In this document: positions 25,564-33,453 of the stretch, piece by piece
How positions within the stretch are numbered: the first letter of the stretch is position 1
Layout of the letters: each line of letters opens with the position of its first letter
Source: an uncultured Ruminococcus sp.
GTDB lineage: Bacteria > Bacillota > Clostridia > Oscillospirales > Ruminococcaceae
Direction of reading: 5' to 3'
Length of the DNA stretch: 33,809 bases
Assembly: GCA_900752785.1 (NCBI GenBank)
Contig: CAADWP010000162.1
Location: forward strand, 1 to 33,809
Program-made: the position numbers and the translations under genes
Notes under the pieces: generated by a model
What the model saw: the letters and a program-made list of their open reading frames with translations, nothing else
Databases searched by the model: none
Told to the model about the DNA's origin: nothing

Positions 25564-26043
25564 ATGGGAATTATTGTAAAACGCGCCGATAAAAATTCTG
25601 CGCATGAGCTTTTTGAAAGGCTTTCGGCGCTTGACAGACTATGCATCGGAGCTGAGGGCTGGTCGGCGGATTCTTTCCGCGCGGAGGCTGAAAAGGAAAA
25701 CGGCATTGTGCTGTATGCGGAGGATGATAGCAGCTTTGAAATTGCGGCGCTGCTCAGCGGATATTATGCCGCAGGCGAAGGAGATATCACAAGCGTAGCC
25801 ACTGCTCCGGAATATCGAAGAATGGGACTTGCGGAGCGGCTTATACGGCATTTTGCGGAGCTTCTGCCCGAGGACGCGGAGAATGTCTTTCTTGAGGTCA
25901 GGGAATCGAACGCCGCTGCTGCCGCTCTTTACGAAAAATGCGGATTTACGCGGCTGTCGCTTCGGAAGAATTTTTATACCGATCCCGATGAAAACGCTCT
26001 GGTGATGATGAAAACGCTCTTACATGGAGGTAAAATATGTTGA
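25564..26043 (+). CDS. rimI: GNAT N-acetyltransferase, RimI-like
   Basis: A 159-residue GNAT acetyltransferase. The acetyl-CoA binding motif A is ITSVATAPEYRRMGLAERLIRHF, followed by FLEVRESNAAAAALYEKCGF, the signature of RimI-type ribosomal protein N-terminal acetyltransferases. It begins 3 nt after the polA stop and overlaps tsaD by 7 nt, so it is translated as part of the cluster. rimI next to tsaD is common; the usual neighbours tsaB and tsaE are not in this window. The N-terminal ~60 residues are less conserved, so the exact substrate could differ. Confidence 0.85.
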   Translation: MGIIVKRADKNSAHELFERLSALDRLCIGAEGWSADSFRAEAEKENGIVLYAEDDSSFEIAALLSGYYAAGEGDITSVATAPEYRRMGLAERLIRHFAELLPEDAENVFLEVRESNAAAAALYEKCGFTRLSLRKNFYTDPDENALVMMKTLLHGGKIC

Positions 26044-27047
26044 TTCTTGGAATAGAAAGTTCGTGCGACGAGACTGCCGCAAGCGTGGTCAGGGATTGCC
26101 GTACGATATGTTCGTCAGTTATCTCGACGCAGATCGAGGAGCATAAAAAATACGGCGGAGTTGTGCCGGAAATAGCCTCTCGCCGTCATTGTGAAAATAT
26201 TCTCGGAGTGGTAAAAAAAGCTCTCGGTGATGCGGGAGCTTCTCTTGTCGATCTTGACGGGGTCGCTGTGACATATGCGCCGGGTCTTATCGGAGCTTTG
26301 CTTGTGGGGGTCAGCTTTGCCAAGGGACTTTCCGTTTCTGCGGGGAAGCCTTTGATTCCGGTTCATCACATAGCCGGACATATAGCTTCAAATTATCTTA
26401 CTCATCCCGATCTTGAACCTCCGTATCTCTGCCTTGTTGCAAGCGGCGGCCACAGTCATATTATTGAGGTGCTGTCATACACAAAGTTTCGAGTAGTGGG
26501 AAGAACTCACGACGACGCAGCAGGCGAATGTTTTGATAAATGCGCCAGAGCAATGGGATTTCCGTATCCCGGCGGCGTTCATGTAGATGCTGCCGCACAG
26601 ATCGGCGATAAAAAAGCTTTCAGACTTCCTCATCCCACTGTTGCGGGAAGCGAATTTGATTTTAGCTTTTCCGGATTGAAAACAGCCGTGATAAATCTTC
26701 TTCACAACGCTGAACAGAAAGGCACGGAGATCAACAGAAACGATCTTTCCGCAAGCTTGCAGTCTGTTATTGCAGAGCTTCTTACAGATAAAACAATTCG
26801 TGCCGCCGAAGCTTTGGGATATAAAAAAATTGCCCTTGCAGGCGGAGTTTCGGCAAATTCTGGAGTTCGTGCCGCTCTTTCGGAAGCTTGTGAAAAGCGC
26901 GGTTTTGAGTTCTTTATGCCAGAAAAGAAGCTGTGCGGCGATAACGGCGCAATGATCGCCTGTCAGGGAAGCTATAATTTCCTTGAAGGAATTACTGCCG
27001 ACGAATCTCTTAACGCCGCCGCAACTCTTTCCATAGATTCAATATAG
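26037..27047 (+). CDS. tsaD: tRNA N6-adenosine threonylcarbamoyltransferase TsaD
   Basis: A 336-residue enzyme that transfers threonylcarbamoyl to A37 of ANN-decoding tRNAs (t6A), working with TsaB and TsaE. Seen: LGIESSCDETAASVV at the N-terminus, the metal-binding HHIAGH (H111 and H115), LVASGGHSHII, DDAAGECFDK, and LAGGVSANSGVR near the C-terminus. The length is standard. GGAGG lies 6 nt before the ATG, inside the 3' end of rimI. Confidence 0.97.
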   Translation: MLILGIESSCDETAASVVRDCRTICSSVISTQIEEHKKYGGVVPEIASRRHCENILGVVKKALGDAGASLVDLDGVAVTYAPGLIGALLVGVSFAKGLSVSAGKPLIPVHHIAGHIASNYLTHPDLEPPYLCLVASGGHSHIIEVLSYTKFRVVGRTHDDAAGECFDKCARAMGFPYPGGVHVDAAAQIGDKKAFRLPHPTVAGSEFDFSFSGLKTAVINLLHNAEQKGTEINRNDLSASLQSVIAELLTDKTIRAAEALGYKKIALAGGVSANSGVRAALSEACEKRGFEFFMPEKKLCGDNGAMIACQGSYNFLEGITADESLNAAATLSIDSI

Positions 27048-27057
27048 GGGATTGGAT

Positions 27058-27246
27058 ATGAGCAAAAAAACTGAAACAAATTGTGATACTTGCACGAATT
27101 ACATATATGACGAGGACTGGGATTGCTATACCTGCATGGTAGACCTTGACGAGGATGAAATGGCAAGGTTTATTCAGGGAACTAACTATGCCTGTCCGTA
27201 TTATCGGCTTGATGATGAATACGGCATCGTCAGACATCAGAATTGA
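27058..27246 (+). CDS. small Cys-rich protein, DUF6472 family
   Basis: A 62-residue protein with five cysteines arranged as CDTC, CYTC and a single Cys (ACPYY), plus a conserved acidic middle (DLDEDEMARF) and C-terminus (YRLDDEYGIVRHQ). I recognise this as DUF6472, a clostridial family of unknown function; the paired CxxC motifs suggest a small zinc- or iron-binding protein. ATG at 27058 is chosen over the TTG two codons earlier because AGGGGATT is well placed. It starts 10 nt after tsaD, and its last 17 nt overlap the 3' end of the opposite gerAC-like gene. Confidence 0.8.
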   Translation: MSKKTETNCDTCTNYIYDEDWDCYTCMVDLDEDEMARFIQGTNYACPYYRLDDEYGIVRHQN

Positions 27247-27811
27247 TCTGAGTTTCATCATCGCCGCCATGCTTTGGGAGGATAGCGGCTTCGGCAGCTC
27301 TAAGCTCTGAAATTCTGGGAATCTCGGTATTTTCACTGTCATCAAGAAGCTTTTCCAGCACCGTTACAATGTCGCATTGAGGAGCTATTCCTTGTTCAGT
27401 GGCTCGTTTTATAGAGCCGATAAGTCGTTTCAGATCAATATCCTCAAATGATTCGATGTCAGAATCGCTTCGGACGACAAGGCATGAGGGCGGTACTTTC
27501 CAGTCGTTAAGCAAAGATTCGAGTGTTTTGCAGTAATCGCAGTCGCCGAGGATCACCAGTTCGGTATAGCCTGTAAAAATTACTTTTCCTCCGCTTAGTT
27601 CGGCGGCCTTTTTTGCCGAATCAATATCCGTACCCTTTGAGGAGGCAACGCTGTCATTGTCCGTAAAAAAGGCAAATGACAGCTTTTTTTCATTAATGCC
27701 GTCAATAGCTGCCGCTCTGAGATAGCTTGTATCGTTAAGGCGAGCTTTTGAGCTGCATCCAGTTAAAGTCAGAGCCGCGAGCAGCAATAAAATAAACCGT
27801 AAAGTTTTCAT
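27230..27811 (-). CDS. gerAC: short GerAC-like spore germination lipoprotein
   Basis: A 193-residue lipoprotein. The signal peptide ends in a clear lipobox (ALTLTGCSS, Cys about residue 19) followed by SKARLNDTSYLRAAAIDG, the usual opening of Ger(x)C proteins, where it leads into the N-terminal domain. GerAC proteins are normally about 350-400 residues; this one ends after roughly the first domain. There is no frameshift visible, so it is either a short variant or a 3' truncation. It overlaps gerAB by 4 nt (ATGA), placing it last in the germinant receptor operon. The C-subunit call rests on the lipobox, N-terminus and position. Confidence 0.7.
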   Translation of the reverse strand: MKTLRFILLLLAALTLTGCSSKARLNDTSYLRAAAIDGINEKKLSFAFFTDNDSVASSKGTDIDSAKKAAELSGGKVIFTGYTELVILGDCDYCKTLESLLNDWKVPPSCLVVRSDSDIESFEDIDLKRLIGSIKRATEQGIAPQCDIVTVLEKLLDDSENTEIPRISELRAAEAAILPKHGGDDETQINSDV

Positions 27812-28809
27812 GACTGCCTCCTTCTAGATGTAAAGCCGCGCTGTACCGAAATTATTGCAGGTACGGCGATAAGCACTGCCGCTGTCGCAGCCGCGATAAG
27901 CAGCTCGTTTTCGGTAATAAGGAATGCTGAAGCTATCATAAGCAGAAGTACAGCGCTGCATCTATATCGCTTGAATTTTGGGAAGATCTCTCCTGCAAGA
28001 TATGCTGCCGCCGCCGACTGCACTGCAATTGAAAAGACAGCAAAGACCGTAAAATTTATCAGGAACAGCGAATCAATACGCTGCACAGAAAAGGGCTGAG
28101 ATAGCTGAGCGACCGTAATTACAGGAAAATCAGTAATTTTCATAATTCCTCCTGCAACGAATACGGTAGTAAGAGTCATGGCTGCGGTAACGATCCCCTT
28201 GCCGATAAAATAAAGCGACGTACCGGAGGCAGGAGAACTTTTGGTCAAAGTCAGAAGCACGATCAAGCTTCCGAGTCCGCCGCTGAGTGAAAATCCGCGT
28301 ATGATCTCACTGAAAAAGCTGCGTTCAGCTTTAGCGCGGTAGAAATTTTCAGGGTCAAAGCTGAACACTGCGCTGACTATCACCACTGCAAGGCCGACAG
28401 CTCCCACCGCTGCAGCGATCACCGATGCACGGGAAAGCGCTTTCAGTCCGGTAGAGGAAATATAAAGGCATACAAGAGCGATAAGCCCCGAGATCAGGAG
28501 TTTTCCAAAAATACCTCCCGAATTTTCGTATGGAATATAAATAACCTCCGAGGCGCTCCACTGCATACGAAAAAGTGTTCCTCCCCAGAATATCAGCCAG
28601 ATTAGCATAATAGCTTCCGCAGGCTTTCCCATGCTTGAATCCTTTTTACATAGAAAGGCGAAGGGCAGAGTCAAGAGAAATTGCAGAGCTGTACCTGCCA
28701 GAAAGCCTAATGTCGTTATCGCCGAGAGGCTGCCGCTGAGACAGAAAAGCGCAAATACATCGCCGATCAGAAGCATTGCCGTCAATTGTGATTTTGAAAT
28801 TTTATCCAT
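27808..28809 (-). CDS. gerAB: spore germination permease GerAB-like
   Basis: A 333-residue polytopic membrane protein of the endospore germination permease family (APC superfamily). It starts MDKISKSQLTAMLLIGDVF, with about ten hydrophobic helices. The B subunit of Ger receptors senses germinants in the spore inner membrane. ATG at 28809 is preferred because GGGAGG is directly upstream; the longest frame starts 16 codons earlier inside the gerAA 3' end. The length is slightly below the usual ~365. The stop overlaps the gerAC start. Confidence 0.85.
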   Translation of the reverse strand: MDKISKSQLTAMLLIGDVFALFCLSGSLSAITTLGFLAGTALQFLLTLPFAFLCKKDSSMGKPAEAIMLIWLIFWGGTLFRMQWSASEVIYIPYENSGGIFGKLLISGLIALVCLYISSTGLKALSRASVIAAAVGAVGLAVVIVSAVFSFDPENFYRAKAERSFFSEIIRGFSLSGGLGSLIVLLTLTKSSPASGTSLYFIGKGIVTAAMTLTTVFVAGGIMKITDFPVITVAQLSQPFSVQRIDSLFLINFTVFAVFSIAVQSAAAAYLAGEIFPKFKRYRCSAVLLLMIASAFLITENELLIAAATAAVLIAVPAIISVQRGFTSRRRQS

Positions 28810-28837
28810 ATTACCTCCCGTAGCGTAACATCTTGAA

Positions 28838-30295
28838 TTATTCGCGGTATTCCTCAACGGTAAAACCTCGGCTCTGCATTTTTTTCATTCCAGTTCTGAA
28901 CGCCGTATCATCCATTCCTCGCTTTGTAAAGGGTGAAAGCGGTGCGGTATAGGGAAAACCATAGTCTTCTGTAGCGCAGATATTTGCAAGGACCGCGCAG
29001 GCAAGAAGGCTTATTCCGAATAATCCGAAAAGTCCTCCCACAGCCAGAAAAGCAAATCTCAGGACTGCCATTGGAGCGTTAAGCTCCGGAAGAACAAATC
29101 CTCCGATGACGGCAAGAGCAGTGATAGTCAAAAGCGGTGTGCTTATAAGTCCCGAGCTTACGGCAGCGTCGCCGATTATCAGTCCGCTGACGATGCTTAC
29201 AGCTCCACCGACAGGCTTCGGCAAACGTATTCCTGCCTCACGAATGATCTCGTACATTAACAGGACGCCTATAGATTCGGTAACAATTGAGAAGGGCGCT
29301 TTCTGCTCCGATTCTACAAGCAGAAGAAGAAGCGTACTGTTGAGCAGCTCCGAATGATGAGTGACGATAGCAGTGTATATCGCCGGCAGAAGCACAGAGA
29401 TCACAAAAGCCGAGTATTTGAGCCAGCGTATAAATGTTGCATAGTATGGCTTGAATGCGTAGTCATCAAGAGTCTGAAAGCTTTCGCAGAACAGCTTTGG
29501 GATCACAACGGCAAAGGGAACTCCGTCTATGAGTATCGCTGCTCTGCCTTCAATAAGCTTTGAGCAAAGTACGTCCGGACGTTCGGTAGTTCCCGTAGAG
29601 CTGAATATCTCAAAGCGGTCGTTTTCCACGAACGGTCGTATATAGCCTGTAGAAAGAATAGATTCCAGCTTTATTCCGTCCAGGGAGCTGCGGATCTTGT
29701 CGATAAGCTTCTTCGGGACGCGGTCCTGCATATAACAGAGACAAATGTCAGTCTTGCTTTTTTCACCCTTTACCATCAGCTCCATGACCAGCTCCGGGCT
29801 TTTAAGGCGGCGGCGAATAAGCGACATATTTGTGCGGACTGTCTCCACAAAACCCTCGTGAGAACCCATGATGTTGCCCTCTCCCGAAGGCTCGCTTATG
29901 CCTCTTACAGCGTAGCCCTGAACTCCGAATGCCAGAGCGCAGCTCATATTTTCCGCAATAAGCATGGCAAAACCTGAGTTCAGCAGTCGGAACAAACTCG
30001 CATAGTCTTTTGCTTCGGGACGGTCGATAGAGAGCAGAAGATGCTCGCGTATGTGATTGAAAAGCGATTCGGCGTCATTTTGACGAGGAATAGCCGTTAT
30101 CGGCACAAGCACAAGCTCCGTAATAGTGGATGTTGAGACCATTCCTTCACAGCAAAGCAATGCGCAGCGGATACCTCCTGTGGTAAATTCGTTTACAAGC
30201 ACATCGGAGCTGCCTCCCGATATCTCCTTAATACGTTCGATATTTTTGTTAAGCTCCGTAAGCAGCGGAAGCTGCATATTTTTTGCAGCGTTCAT
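28838..30295 (-). CDS. gerAA: spore germination protein GerAA-like
   Basis: A 485-residue A subunit of a Ger-type germinant receptor. The soluble N-terminal domain (to about 240) contains the family-typical IEGRAAILIDGVPFAVVIPKLFCESFQTLDDYAFKPYYATF junction. Then come about five membrane helices with LLLLVESEQKAPFSIVTESIGVLLMYEIIREAGIRLPKPVGGAVSIVSGLIIGDAAV in the core. The short C-terminal tail (TPFTKRGMDD-like) is also typical. AAGGAG lies 8 nt before the ATG. The gene is 28 nt upstream of gerAB and 12 nt downstream of the DUF4363 gene. Confidence 0.93.
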   Translation of the reverse strand: MNAAKNMQLPLLTELNKNIERIKEISGGSSDVLVNEFTTGGIRCALLCCEGMVSTSTITELVLVPITAIPRQNDAESLFNHIREHLLLSIDRPEAKDYASLFRLLNSGFAMLIAENMSCALAFGVQGYAVRGISEPSGEGNIMGSHEGFVETVRTNMSLIRRRLKSPELVMELMVKGEKSKTDICLCYMQDRVPKKLIDKIRSSLDGIKLESILSTGYIRPFVENDRFEIFSSTGTTERPDVLCSKLIEGRAAILIDGVPFAVVIPKLFCESFQTLDDYAFKPYYATFIRWLKYSAFVISVLLPAIYTAIVTHHSELLNSTLLLLLVESEQKAPFSIVTESIGVLLMYEIIREAGIRLPKPVGGAVSIVSGLIIGDAAVSSGLISTPLLTITALAVIGGFVLPELNAPMAVLRFAFLAVGGLFGLFGISLLACAVLANICATEDYGFPYTAPLSPFTKRGMDDTAFRTGMKKMQSRGFTVEEYRE

Positions 30296-30307
30296 TTTAT
30301 TATCTCC

Positions 30308-30685
30308 TTAAAATATACTTGTTATAAGCGGTATTTCACTTTTTTTGAGATGCTCGGTCAAATCGCGCAGCTCTGCGAGTTCGGCGGAAGCTTCGTCGCT
30401 GTCTTCGTTAATCAGATAAACTATACGCAGACTGATATTATTTATTTCCGTAAGCTTCTCGCTGTTGAGAAGAATCAGCGCCTTTTGCCGAAAGTCGCTC
30501 CATTTCTTGTCCATTTCCTTTGCCAAAGCGGCGGCGCGTTCTCTGTTTCCTTGATCGAGATGATCTTCAATAGCCGAAATATCCTCGATAATCGCGCCGC
30601 AGCGTTTGTTTACCCAAAAGCCGGAAAAGACGCTTACAGATACGAGAAAGCTTAATATTGCGAGGCATATCTTAACTCTTTTCAT
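30308..30685 (-). CDS. DUF4363 family membrane-anchored protein
   Basis: A 125-residue protein with one N-terminal hydrophobic anchor (about 5-27) and a helical, charged remainder (IEDISAIEDHLDQGNRERAAALAKEMDKKW) that looks coiled-coil-like. It fits DUF4363, which in clostridia is usually encoded next to YetF/DUF421 proteins. GGAGGAAC precedes the ATG. The start overlaps the yetF 3' end by 14 nt and the gerAA start is 12 nt away, so it belongs to the same operon. Function unknown; a spore-membrane role is inferred from context. Confidence 0.8.
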   Translation of the reverse strand: MKRVKICLAILSFLVSVSVFSGFWVNKRCGAIIEDISAIEDHLDQGNRERAAALAKEMDKKWSDFRQKALILLNSEKLTEINNISLRIVYLINEDSDEASAELAELRDLTEHLKKSEIPLITSIF

Positions 30686-31430
30686 TTTTTGTTCCTCCGC
30701 TTAAAATATGTGGAGTGCGTCCACTTTTGTCGGCTATGAAGAAGTTTCCGACGCTGTCCGCTGTCATTATAAGAACTTCGGGAATCGTCAGCTTTACGCC
30801 TTTCAGTACTTTTTTCAGGTGCGTTTCATCAATTCCCAGCGCCTTTACCGCTTTGTGGATCACTTCGCCGTCGGATATAACTACCTGAGGGGGATCGTTG
30901 TCGCGGCAGGGGATCTGTAGATCGCTGCGCGTTGGAGTATCAGCGCTGCTTTTTTTCATTACCGATACGCTTCCCGTAGTTTCAACAATTGCAAACTGAA
31001 CATCTTCAATATTGAAAACATCGCTTCCCCTTAGAGCCATCATAAGGTCGTCCAAGGAAAAACGAAGCTCGCGAAGCACGTTTTCTTCAATTTTTCCGCC
31101 TCGTATAACGATCTTTGGAGTTCCGGAAATGATTCTCCTTAATTTAGGACAGTGCAGATTCGTCCACGATACGATGACCTCGAAGCAGACAAGCGAAAGT
31201 ATAGGAGAGACTCCGACAATAAGCGGGATATCAAGATTTTCTATTGGAAGGGTCGCTATATTTGAAACGAGAATCGTAATGACAAGCTCGGAAGGCTGCA
31301 ATTCTCCGAGCTGACGCTTTCCCATAAGTCTGACGGAAATTATTACAAGAATATAAAGTATCAGTGATCTAATCAGTACTACGCTCAGTTTTATCAGCTC
31401 CCAACGCTTTTGATTTAAATTGCCTCGCAC
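30672..31430 (-). CDS. YetF-like DUF421 membrane protein
   Basis: A protein of up to 252 residues. It contains the DUF421 hallmark SVRLMGKRQLGELQPSELVITILVSNIATLPIEN within three N-terminal helices, then a soluble domain (PKIVIRGGKI, LDDLMMALRGSDVFNIEDVQFAIVE) repeated in part. DUF421/YetF proteins sit in the spore inner membrane in Bacillus relatives (for example 2Duf) and affect resistance and germination. The 5' end is odd. The only in-frame GTG (31430) lies in a REP-like repeat and has no ribosome binding site. A CTG at about 31388, after GGGAG, would give a start closer to family usage. The first ~15 residues should be treated as uncertain. It heads the gerA operon. Confidence 0.8.
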   Translation of the reverse strand: MRGNLNQKRWELIKLSVVLIRSLILYILVIISVRLMGKRQLGELQPSELVITILVSNIATLPIENLDIPLIVGVSPILSLVCFEVIVSWTNLHCPKLRRIISGTPKIVIRGGKIEENVLRELRFSLDDLMMALRGSDVFNIEDVQFAIVETTGSVSVMKKSSADTPTRSDLQIPCRDNDPPQVVISDGEVIHKAVKALGIDETHLKKVLKGVKLTIPEVLIMTADSVGNFFIADKSGRTPHILSGGTKNEKS

Positions 31431-31529
31431 ATACGCTCGCTATGCTCGCTCCGTGCGTATCGGCAAATAGCAAACTCCAAATATATTTGTCGTTTGCTAT
31501 ATTTATAAAATACTGATTTAATCAGTGCT
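31352..31529. repeat. REP-like block flanked by imperfect repeats at the yetF 5' end
   Basis: A ~26-29-nt sequence occurs on both sides, at 31352-31380 (inside yetF) and 31504-31529, in the same orientation and with a few differences. Between them lie a hairpin-forming CGCTCGCTATGCTCGCTCCG segment bounded by ATACGC (31431-31436) and GCGTAT (31455-31460), and a second hairpin, ATAGCAAAC at 31467-31475 with 31492-31500, which has the palindrome CAAATATATTTG in its loop. Looks like a repeat insertion with flanking duplication. Confidence 0.55.
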
Positions 31530-31668
31530 GCCTTTATTATTTCTGATTGAGAGGAAAATATACAATTATTGTAACGCTATTTAGTATAAAAATTGCACAA
31601 TATCACTTGGATTTTATTGTTGAAAACGCGGATTTTTATTTTTCTTCCAATTATTTTTCAATAAATGC
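31530..31668. other. AT-rich spacer upstream of the kinase-like gene
   Basis: No open frame with a ribosome binding site. The leftward promoter of the yetF-gerA operon is expected here, but I see neither a clear sigma-A pair nor an unambiguous sigma-G or sigma-F pair. Confidence 0.4.
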
Positions 31669-31696
31669 TTGAAAAATGTGCAGAATGTGGTATAAT
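31669..31696 (+). promoter_or_regulatory. promoter of the cytidylate kinase-like gene
   Basis: TTGAAA (31669-31674), 16 nt, TATAAT (31691-31696). The expected start near 31703 lies beyond the first ATG of the open frame (31676) and supports a later start. Confidence 0.7.
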
Positions 31697-31744
31697 AGAT
31701 TATGTAATTATTATATGCATATTATTTTGACGGGGGTTATTTTG

Positions 31745-32359
31745 TTGAAAAAAAGTATTATTACAATAGAACGACAATATGGAAGCGGCGGAAGCGTTAT
31801 CGGCAAAATCACGGCTGAAAAACTGGGAATAAACTGCTATAACAGGCAAATTCTCGAAATGACTGCCCGAAAGTGCGGTATATCTCCGGAGTATCTTGAA
31901 TCGGCAGAAGAAAGCGTTCCTACGAGCTTTCTTTATTCGCTTTTACTTTCGGCAAATCCTTCGCGTTCTATGGAGGATAATCTTCCGCTTTCAGATAAGG
32001 TATTTTTAATGGAAAGCCGCATAATAAACGAGATTTCCGAAAAAGAGGACAGCTTTGTTCTTGTTGGGCGCTGCGGAAATTATATTCTTGAAGATAAGGG
32101 GTGTTTCAGCGTATATATTTATGCTAGTCCGGAAGCGCGTATCGAACGTGCAGTAAAGGAGTACGGAATAGCTCAGAATAAGGTTGAACAGACAATGAAA
32201 AAAGCTGATAAGCGCCGCGAAACATTTTATAACGTTAATACGGGAAAGCTTTGGCAGGATAAGGATCAATATTCCCTTTGTCTTAACAGTGCTGAGTTGG
32301 GTGACGAGCTTTGCGCTGAGCTTATTGTAAAGGCTTATAAAAAATATAACGAAATATAA
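31745..32359 (+). CDS. cytidylate kinase-like family protein
   Basis: A 204-residue protein starting (TTG)KKSIITIERQYGSGGSVIGKITAEKLG. The Gly-rich loop and following helix are typical of cytidylate kinase-like (AAA_26-type) proteins of clostridia. LVGRCGNYIL and the basic RRETFYN lid region are also present. It may phosphorylate a nucleotide or act as a regulator; the true cmk gene is normally linked to other genes, so the substrate is open. The TTG start is chosen because GGGGGT lies 7 nt upstream, the TATAAT box lies downstream of the longest frame's ATG, and the resulting N-terminus matches the family. An in-frame ATG at 31715 lacks a site. Confidence 0.75.
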   Translation: MKKSIITIERQYGSGGSVIGKITAEKLGINCYNRQILEMTARKCGISPEYLESAEESVPTSFLYSLLLSANPSRSMEDNLPLSDKVFLMESRIINEISEKEDSFVLVGRCGNYILEDKGCFSVYIYASPEARIERAVKEYGIAQNKVEQTMKKADKRRETFYNVNTGKLWQDKDQYSLCLNSAELGDELCAELIVKAYKKYNEI

Positions 32360-32412
32360 GAAAAACGCTTGTTTTTTTAAGATTACGCAGATATCCAAAA
32401 CCTCTCTATAAT

Positions 32413-32447
32413 AAAACCCTCGCAGATATTTATTCTGCGAGGGTTTT
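32413..32447. terminator. strong terminator after the kinase-like gene
   Basis: A 14-bp perfect stem, AAAACCCTCGCAGA at 32413-32426 with 32434-32447, and a 7-nt loop. A-rich before and U-rich after, so it can serve both strands. Main user is the rightward gene ending at 32359. Confidence 0.88.
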
Positions 32448-32466
32448 CATTTTATGAAATATAATT

Positions 32467-32500
32467 ATAGTCAACGCAAAATAAATTTGCCGTTGACTAT
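32467..32500 (-). terminator. terminator of corA
   Basis: ATAGTCAACG (32467-32476) pairs with CGTTGACTAT (32491-32500), and the pairing continues inwards through GCAAA/TTTGC with one bulged base. It begins 27 nt past the corA stop and is followed leftwards by AAUUAUAUUU. Confidence 0.75.
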
Positions 32501-32526
32501 AAATAACAGCTTTTCTTTTGTATGAC

Positions 32527-33453
32527 TCATTTCTTTTTCCACTTAATAAGCAGCAGCGCTGTAAGGCTTGTAAGAAAAAGAGTCAGAGTTATAGGAAACC
32601 AAGTGTATGGTATAGGCAGATCAACGGTATTTATTCCGTAAAACGCAAAGATAATATTTGGTATCTGGAGGATTACCGTAATAATAGTCAAACGCCACAT
32701 CACAAGGTTCAGATTGTTGGAGATCACTGACGAAAAGCCGTCCATCATACTGGATAAAATCCCCGTGTAAATGCTTGACATTTCAATGGCCTGCTTCATT
32801 TCTATGAGGACGTCCTCAAGCAAGTCCTGATCTTCGTCGTAAAGCTTAATAACGCGGCCACGAAAGATTTTTTCAATAGTTGCTTCATTGGCTTTAAGAG
32901 AGGTCGAAAAATATACGAGAGATTTTTCAAGAGCAAGAAGCTGCATGAGAAGCTCATTTTTCATAGCGTCATGGAGCTGCTGTTCGGCGGCGGATGAAAT
33001 TTTGTCGATTTGTTTAAGGTAACCGAGAAACAGCGTGGCGATTCTCAGCAGGAGCTGAAGCACAAAGCGCGTTTTGAAAGCGGGACGAAGGTTTCTTATC
33101 ATTCCTGACATGGCGTCGGCAAGAACGTGAGTTTCTTTCATTGTAATTGTGAAAACGTAGTCGTCTGTAAGGATTATGCCCATAGGCTGGGTATAGAAGC
33201 TTTGTGTACTGTCCTCGTCAACGATCGACACCGGTGTGTCGATTATAACAAGGGTCTGGTCATCCTCACGCTCTATACGTGAAGATTCCTCTTCGTCAAG
33301 GGAAGATTTTACAAAGCCGCTGTCCAGTCCGTAAACTTCTATAAGATCTTTGATCTCACGGGAGGTTGGAGCAACTACAGAGATCCAGCAGCCCTCTGTA
33401 GGCTCATCGCAGCGGCATATTGAGCCGTTTTCAGATGTATAAAAGCTTATCAT
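32527..33453 (-). CDS. corA: CorA-family divalent cation transporter with GIN in place of GMN
   Basis: A 308-residue protein. The large acidic N-terminal cytosolic domain starts MISFYTSENGSICRCDEPTEGCWISVVAPT and includes DEEESSRIEREDDQTLVIIDTP, then a long helix (about 150-240) and two C-terminal membrane helices. The CorA pore motif, normally YGMN, reads YGIN (residues 272-275; the Ile codon ATA is at 32632-32634). The tail KWKKK is typical. Classical CorA pentamers import Mg2+ or Co2+; changes at GMN usually impair Mg2+ transport in studied members, so ion choice or direction may differ. The start overlaps the stop of an upstream frame (ATGA) and has only a weak ribosome binding site. Confidence 0.88.
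   Translation of the reverse strand: MISFYTSENGSICRCDEPTEGCWISVVAPTSREIKDLIEVYGLDSGFVKSSLDEEESSRIEREDDQTLVIIDTPVSIVDEDSTQSFYTQPMGIILTDDYVFTITMKETHVLADAMSGMIRNLRPAFKTRFVLQLLLRIATLFLGYLKQIDKISSAAEQQLHDAMKNELLMQLLALEKSLVYFSTSLKANEATIEKIFRGRVIKLYDEDQDLLEDVLIEMKQAIEMSSIYTGILSSMMDGFSSVISNNLNLVMWRLTIITVILQIPNIIFAFYGINTVDLPIPYTWFPITLTLFLTSLTALLLIKWKKK

Noticed and set aside
31676..31744. Longer N-terminus for the cytidylate kinase-like protein
   Set aside because: The ATG at 31676 lies upstream of the TATAAT box, so it would not be on the transcript. The TTG at 31745 has a good ribosome binding site and gives the family-typical N-terminus.
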